64,000 bases of DNA from Odontesthes bonariensis (Eukaryota; Chordata; Actinopteri; Atheriniformes; Atherinopsidae), in assembly GCF_027942865.1 (NCBI RefSeq), contig NC_134510.1:12118743-12182742 (forward strand), given 5' to 3'. The position numbers were made by a program, and so were the translations under genes. The notes below the pieces were generated by a model. The model did no database searches, was not told where the DNA came from, and worked only from the letters and a program-made list of their open reading frames with translations. Every line of letters begins with the position of its first letter. Position 1 is the first letter of the stretch. This document shows positions 58,921-64,000 of this stretch, one piece after another.

Positions 58921-59413
58921 GGCTTGGTCTTTTATCAGCTGCCTGCCACCAAGTGATGATTGCTTTGATACTCTCACCCATCTTCGGCCTAAATGTCAAT
59001 AGCCCGCTTCAAATAGCCTAACATGAGGCCAGGTTGCTTTGGTCAAAAGCCCTTTCCCGTTTACTATGGTGTTAAGTGCAAACCAAGACCTTATAATCAA
59101 CAATGTGCCTTTTGCTAATGATTCTGTCCTGCCCAAAGCACTGTAGAAGGTTGTGACAACACAGCTTGTTGAGCAGTGGTCAGAAGATTCTCATGCAACA
59201 AGTGTCTTGGCTGTTGTTTAACAGGGCTCCTGAGGCAAACAAAAAGTAGGCATAGCATTTGGAAGCAAGAACTCTTCGGAGGTAAAGCGGCCACAATAAT
59301 CTTTAAACAAGATGATGCAGTGGCAGAATAGCAATACGACATGGTATTGCTAAGCAAGGAGTAAACTTGGGTTTCCTTGCCAGTGAAAATGTTTCTCTAG
59401 GAGAAGTCTGCAA

Positions 59414-59496
59414 TGTCAGAAGTGGGATTTGAACCCACGCCTCCAGGGGAGACTGCGACCTGAACGCAGCACCTTAGACTGCTCGGCCATCCTGAC
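59414..59496 (-). tRNA. tRNA-Leu (CAG), U60
   Basis: G18A and C25T. Confidence 0.83.
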
Positions 59497-59746
59497 TACT
59501 AAAAGGAATATTTGACGACACTGTCGGCGGGCCCAGGCATCATTCCAGCGAATATGTGGGTCTGCGTTGTGTTCGTGTTGAAGAGGAATATTGACGAGGC
59601 ATGCAGCTTCATGGAAGACTCTCCTTCTGAGTGATGGGACTGTGATAGCAATTTTCCTGCACCTTGAAACGGGACACCAAAATCTTATTTCACTCCTTGG
59701 CGATAGTTGTCTTTTCGTCTGACGACTGTGTCAGGCACACAGAAAT

Positions 59747-59818
59747 TCCTCGTTAGTATAATGGACAGTATCTCCGCCTGTCACGCGTAAGATCGGGGTT
59801 CGATTCCCCGACGGGGAG
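59747..59818 (+). tRNA. tRNA-Asp (GTC), U61
   Basis: G42T mismatch, as U54. Confidence 0.85.
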
Positions 59819-60311
59819 GGCTTGGTCTTTTATCAGCTGCCTGCCACCAAGTGATGATTGCTTTGATACTCTCACCCATCTTCGGCCTAAATGTCAATAG
59901 CCCGCTTCAAATAGCCTAACATGAGGCCAGGTTGCTTTGGTCAAAAGCCCTTTCCCGTTTACTATGGTGTTAAGTGCAAACCAAGACCTTATAATCAACA
60001 ATGTACCTTTTGCTAATGATTCTGTCCTGCCCAAAGCACTGTAGAAGGTTGTGACAACACAGCTTGTTGAGCAGTGGTCAGAAGATTCTCATGCAACAAG
60101 TGTCTTGGCTGTTGTTTAACAGGGCTCCTGAGGCAAACAAAAAGTAGGCATAGCATTTGGAAGCAAAAACTGTTCGGAAGTAAAGCGGCCACAATAATCT
60201 TTAAACAAGATGATGCAGTGGCAGAATAGCAATACGACATGGTATTGCTAAGCAAGGAGTAAACCTGGGTTGCCTTGCCAGAGAAAATGGTCCTCTAGGA
60301 GAAGTCTGCAA

Positions 60312-60394
60312 TGTCAGAAGTGGGATTTGAACCCACGCCTCCAGGGGAGACTGCGACCTTAACGCAGCACCTTAGACCGCTCGGCCATCCTGAC
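60312..60394 (-). tRNA. tRNA-Leu (AAG), U61
   Basis: C25T. Confidence 0.93.
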
Positions 60395-60644
60395 TACTAA
60401 AAGGAATATTTGACGACACTGTCGGCGGGCCTAGGCATCATTCCAGCGAATATGTGGGTCTGCGTTGTGTTCGTGTTGAAGGGGAATATTGACGAGGCAT
60501 GCAGCTTCATGGAAGACTCTCCTTCTGAGTGATGGGACTGTGATAGCAATTTTCCTGCACCTTGAAAGGGGACACCAAAATCTTATTTCACTCCTTGGCG
60601 ATAGTTGTCTTTTCATCTGACGACTGTATCAGTCACACAGAAAT

Positions 60645-60716
60645 TCCTCGTTAGTATAATGGACAGTATCTCCGCCGGTCACGCGGAAGATCGGGGTTCG
60701 ATTCCCCGACGGGGAG
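60645..60716 (+). tRNA. tRNA-Asp (GTC) without U33, U62
   Basis: Same allele as U44. Confidence 0.75.
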
Positions 60717-61209
60717 AGCTTGGTCTTTTATCAGCTGCCTGCCACCAAGTGATGATTGCTTTGATACTCTCACCCATCTTCGGCCTAAATGTCAATAGCC
60801 CGCTTCAAATAGCCTAACATGATGCCAGGTTTCTTCGGTCAAAAGCCCTTTCCCGTTTACTATGGTGTTAAGTGCAAACCACGACCTTATAATCAACAAT
60901 GTGCCTTTTGCTAATGATTCTGTCCTGCCCAAAGCACTGTAGAAGGTTGTGACAACACAGCTTGTTGAGCAGTGGTCAGAAGATTCTCATGCAACAAGTG
61001 TCTTGGCTGTTGTTTAACAGGGCTCCTGAGGCAAACAAAAAGTAGGCATAGCATTTGGAAGCAAAAACTGTTCGGAAGTAAAGCGGCCACAATAATCTTT
61101 AAACAAGATGATGCAGTGGCAGAATAGCAATACGACATGGTATTGCTAAGCAAGGAGTAAACTTGGGTTGCCTTGCCAGTGAAAATGTTTCTATAGGAGA
61201 AGTCTGCAA

Positions 61210-61292
61210 TGTCAGAAGTGGGATTTGAACCCACGCCTCCAGGGGAGACTGCGACCTTAACGCAGCGCCTTAGACCGCTCGGCCATCCTGAC
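61210..61292 (-). tRNA. tRNA-Leu (AAG), U62
   Basis: Consensus AAG form. Confidence 0.95.
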
Positions 61293-61542
61293 TACAAAAA
61301 GGAATATTTGACGACACTGTGGGCGGGCCCAGGCATCATTCCAGCGAATATGTGGGTCTGCGTTGTGTTCGTGTTGAGGGAGAATATTGACGAGGCATGC
61401 AGCTTCATGGAAGACTCTCCTTCTGAGTAATGGGACTGTGATAGCAATTTTCCTGCACCTTGAAACGGGACACCAAAATCTTATTTAACTCCTTGGCAAT
61501 AGTTGTCTTTTCATCTGACGACTGTGTCAGGCACACAGAAAT

Positions 61543-61614
61543 TCCTCGTTAGTATAATGGACAGTATCTCCGCCTGTCACGCGGAAGATCGGGGTTCGAT
61601 TCCCCGACGGGGAG
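61543..61614 (+). tRNA. tRNA-Asp (GTC), U63
   Basis: Consensus copy. Confidence 0.95.
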
Positions 61615-62107
61615 GGCTTGGTCTTTTATCAGCTGCCTGCCACCAAGTGATGATTGCTTTGATACTCTCACCCATCTTCGGCCTAAATGTCAATAGCCCG
61701 CTTCAAATAGCCTAACATGATGCCAGGTTTCTTCGGTCAAAAGCCCTTTCCCGTTTACTATGGTGTTAAGTGCAAACCAAGACCTTATAATCAACAATGT
61801 ACCTTTTGCTAATGATTCTGTCCTGCCCAAAGCACTGTAGAAGGTTGTGACAACACAGCTTGTTGAGCAGTGGTCAGAAGATTCTCATGCAACAAGTGTC
61901 TTGGCTGTTGTTTAACAGGGCTCCTGAGGCAAACAAAAAGTAGGCATAGCATTTGGAAGCAAAAACTGTTCGGAAGTAAAGCGGCCACAATAATCTTTAA
62001 ACAAGATGATGCAGTGGCAGAATAGCAATACGACATGGTATTGCTAAGCAAGGAGTAAACCTGGGTTGCCTTGCCAGAGAAAATGGTCCTCTAGGAGAAG
62101 TCTGCAA

Positions 62108-62190
62108 TGTCAGAAGTGGGATTTGAACCCACGCCTCCAGGGGAGACTGAGACCTGAACGCAGCACCTTAGACCGCTCGGCCATCCTGAC
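62108..62190 (-). tRNA. tRNA-Leu (CAG), U63
   Basis: G40T and C25T, as U56. Confidence 0.82.
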
Positions 62191-62440
62191 TACGAAAATG
62201 AATATTTGACGACACTGTCGGCGGGCCCAGGCATCATTCCAGCGAATATGTGGGTCTGCGTTGTGTTTGTGTTGAAGGGGAATATTGACGAGGCATGCAG
62301 CTTCATGGAAGACTCTCCTTCTGAGTGATGGGACTGTGATAGCAATTTTCCTGCACCTTGAAAGGGGACACCAAAATCTTATTTCACTCCTTGGCGATAG
62401 TTGTCTTTTCGTCTGACGACTGTGTCAGTCACACAGAAAT

Positions 62441-62512
62441 TCCTCGTTAGTATAATGGACAGTATCTCCGCCTGTCACGCGTAAGATCGGGGTTCGATTC
62501 CCCGACGGGGAG
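62441..62512 (+). tRNA. tRNA-Asp (GTC), U64
   Basis: G42T mismatch; its counterpart U57 lacks it. Confidence 0.85.
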
Positions 62513-63005
62513 AGCTTGGTCTTTTATCAGCTGCCTGCCACCAAGTGATGATTGCTTTGATACTCTCACCCATCTTCGGCCTAAATGTCAATAGCCCCCT
62601 TCAAATAGCCTAACATGAGGCCAGGTTGCTTTGGTCAAAAGCCCTTTCCCGTTTACTATGGTGTTAAGTGCAAACCAAGACCTTATAATCAACAATGTGC
62701 CTTTTGCTAATGATTCTGTCCTGCCCAAAGCACTGTAGAAGGTTGTGACAACACAGCTTGTTGAGCAGTGGTCAGAAGATTCTCATGCAACAAGTGTCTT
62801 GGCTGTTGTTTAACAGGGCTCCTGAGGCAAACAAAAAGTAGGCATAGCATTTGGAAGCAAGAACTCTTCGGAGGTAAAGCGGCCACAATAATCTTTAAAC
62901 AAGATGATGCAGTGGCAGAATAGCAATACGACATGGTATTGCTAAGCAAGGAGTAAACTTGGGTTTCCTTGCCAGTGAAAATGTTTCTCTAGGAGAAGTC
63001 TGCAA

Positions 63006-63088
63006 TGTCAGAAGTGGGATTTGAACCCACGCCTCCAGGGGAGACTGCGACCTGAACGCAGCACCTTAGACTGCTCGGCCATCCTGAC
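63006..63088 (-). tRNA. tRNA-Leu (CAG), U64
   Basis: G18A and C25T. Confidence 0.83.
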
Positions 63089-63338
63089 TACTAAAAGGAA
63101 TATTTGACGACACTGTCGGCGGGCCCAGGCATCATTCCAGCGAATATGTGGGTCTGCGTTGTGTTCGTGTTGAAGAGGAATATTGACGAGGCATGCAGCT
63201 TCATGGAAGACTCTCCTTCTGAGTGATGGGACTGTGATAGCAATTTTCCTGCACCTTGAAACGGGACACCAAAATCTTATTTCACTCCTTGGCGATAGTT
63301 GTCTTTTCGTCTGACGACTGTGTCAGGCACACAGAAAT

Positions 63339-63410
63339 TCCTCGTTAGTATAATGGACAGTATCTCCGCCTGTCACGCGGAAGATCGGGGTTCGATTCCC
63401 CGACGGGGAG
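63339..63410 (+). tRNA. tRNA-Asp (GTC), U65
   Basis: Consensus copy. Confidence 0.95.
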
Positions 63411-63903
63411 GGCTTGGTCTTTTATCAGCTGCCTGCCACCAAGTGATGATTGCTTTGATACTCTCACCCATCTTCGGCCTAAATGTCAATAGCCCGCTTC
63501 AAATAGCCTAACATGAGGCCAGGTTGCTTTGGTCAAAAGCCCTTTCCCGTTTACTATGGTGTTAAGTGCAAACCAAGACCTTATAATCAACAATGTGCCT
63601 TTTGCTAATGATTCTGTCCTGCCCAAAGCACTGTAGAAGGTTGTGACAACACAGCTTGTTGAGCAGTGGTCAGAAGATTCTCATGCAACAAGTGTCTTGG
63701 CTGTTGTTTAACAGGGCTCCTGAGGCAAACAAAAAGTAGGCATAGCATTTGGAAGCAAGAACTCTTCGGAGGTAAAGCGGCCACAATAATCTTTAAACAA
63801 GATGATGCAGTGGCAGAATAGCAATACGACATGGTATTGCTAAGCAAGGAGTAAACTTGGGTTTCCTTGCCAGTGAAAATGGTTCTCTAGGAGAAGTCTG
63901 CAA

Positions 63904-63986
63904 TGTCAGAAGTGGGATTTGAACCCACGCCTCCAGGGGAGACTGCGACCTGAACGCAGCACCTTAGACTGCTCGGCCATCCTGAC
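63904..63986 (-). tRNA. tRNA-Leu (CAG), U65
   Basis: G18A and C25T. Last complete gene; the array continues to the window end. Confidence 0.83.
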
Positions 63987-64000
63987 TACTAAAAGGAATA

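Larger units (their letters stand above)
5871..64000 (+). repeat. Tandem array of 65 tRNA-Asp/tRNA-Leu units (897-898 bp)
   Basis: From 5871 the same unit repeats head to tail without a break or inversion to the end of the window; average spacing over 64 intervals is 897.5 bp. Order in a unit is tRNA-Asp (+, 72 nt), 493-bp spacer, tRNA-Leu (-, 83 nt with A73), 250-bp spacer. Unit length toggles by one base, mostly from one or two Cs in the GTGCCTTTTGC/GTGCTTTTGC stretch. tRNA-Asp consensus: acceptor TCCTCGT/ACGGGGA, D stem GTAT/GTAT, anticodon stem TCCGC/GCGGA with loop CTGTCAC (GTC), T stem CGGGG/CCCCG, discriminator G. tRNA-Leu consensus: acceptor GTCAGGA/TTCTGAC, A box TGGCCGAGCGG, anticodon stem CTGCG/CGCAG, long variable arm CTCC/GGAG, B box GGTTCAAATCC, discriminator A. 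Individual entries give only departures from these consensuses. The left edge falls 25 bases before the first tRNA-Asp; the right edge is not reached. Confidence 0.98.
30781..64000 (+). repeat. Right array domain, units U29-U65
   Basis: Most units here have GTGTCAGGCACAC before tRNA-Asp, the tag AGCTTGGTC or GGCTTGGTC after it, and CTTGTTGAGCAGTGG in the spacer, which destroys the left domain's inverted repeat. Units U31, U35, U45, U48, U50 and U59 form a minority class with the tag AAAATAGGC and left-like upstream sequence. Confidence 0.75.
53660..64000 (+). repeat. Seven-unit higher-order repeat (offset 6,285 bp)
   Basis: U54-U58 and U61-U65 correspond in order and in private variants at a constant offset of 6,285 bp, for example U54/U61 with GCGTA in the tRNA-Asp anticodon stem, U55/U62 without U33 and U56/U63 with the tRNA-Leu stem mismatch. 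A few single-base differences show the copies are near-identical, not perfect. A nine-unit offset of 8,081 bp also links U50-U52 to U59-U61. Confidence 0.7.

Noticed and set aside
6754-63511. 70-codon plus-strand open frames beginning MSF and running through tRNA-Asp
   Set aside because: They are translations of the tRNA gene and its flanks; the tRNA explains the conservation.
6162-63847. An 80-codon minus-strand open frame in the convergent spacer of almost every unit
   Set aside because: It persists because units are nearly identical. Differences between copies often change the residue (LLPN to LPPK, SS to SF, R to G), no domain or signal is visible, and it overlaps the spacer hairpins. 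No support as a gene.
5871-64000. CRISPR array or bacterial tRNA operon
   Set aside because: The repeat is about 900 bp with no short repeat-spacer pattern, and the tRNAs have eukaryotic bodies with pol III terminators and no encoded CCA.
5871-64000. 5S rDNA or snRNA genes hidden in the unit
   Set aside because: I looked through both spacers for 5S, U6, 7SL and further tRNA signatures and found none.

Overview
The window looks like nuclear DNA of a vertebrate, most likely a teleost fish. The signs are a nuclear-type tRNA-Asp and a long-arm tRNA-Leu close to the vertebrate sequences, a GTF2IRD2/ZBED-type hAT transposase fossil, an L1-type LINE endonuclease fragment and a splice-like terminal exon. 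No bacterial operon structure, ribosome binding sites or long intact protein genes are present. The species call is inference.

Positions 1-5870 are a patchwork flank. In order it holds a possible last coding exon and 3' UTR of a minus-strand host gene (628-744), a broken RecQ-like helicase start (1688-1948), a minus-strand LINE endonuclease fragment (2047-2707), a tRNA-Glu-like pseudogene without its T arm (3167-3225), a hAT DNA transposon with one stop and one frameshift in its transposase (from 3520; coding 3778-5569), and a compact YY1/ETS/CRE-type promoter with an acidic, serine-rich first-exon-like reading frame (5671-5870). That frame is cut off abruptly by the array.

Positions 5871-64000, 91% of the window, are one head-to-tail tandem array of 65 units of 897 or 898 bp. 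Its right end lies outside the window. Each unit (numbered U1-U65 here) carries a tRNA-Asp on the + strand, a 493-bp convergent spacer, a tRNA-Leu on the - strand and a 250-bp divergent spacer leading to the next tRNA-Asp. Both genes have internal A and B boxes and a nearby T4 pol III terminator, so the window contains 130 tRNA genes or tRNA-derived loci. No spliceosomal gene or protein gene is supported inside the array.

The copies are not identical. The tRNA-Leu occurs with two anticodons on one body: AAG in 41 units and CAG in 24, interleaved. The tRNA-Asp occurs as canonical GTC, as four ATC-anticodon copies, as seven copies lacking U33, as six copies lacking U55, and as a few degenerate copies. 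Shared variants show multi-unit block duplications of 3, 4, 7, 9 and 11 units and a change of unit type near 30.8 kb. This is the pattern expected from unequal exchange and gene conversion. All comparisons were made by eye.
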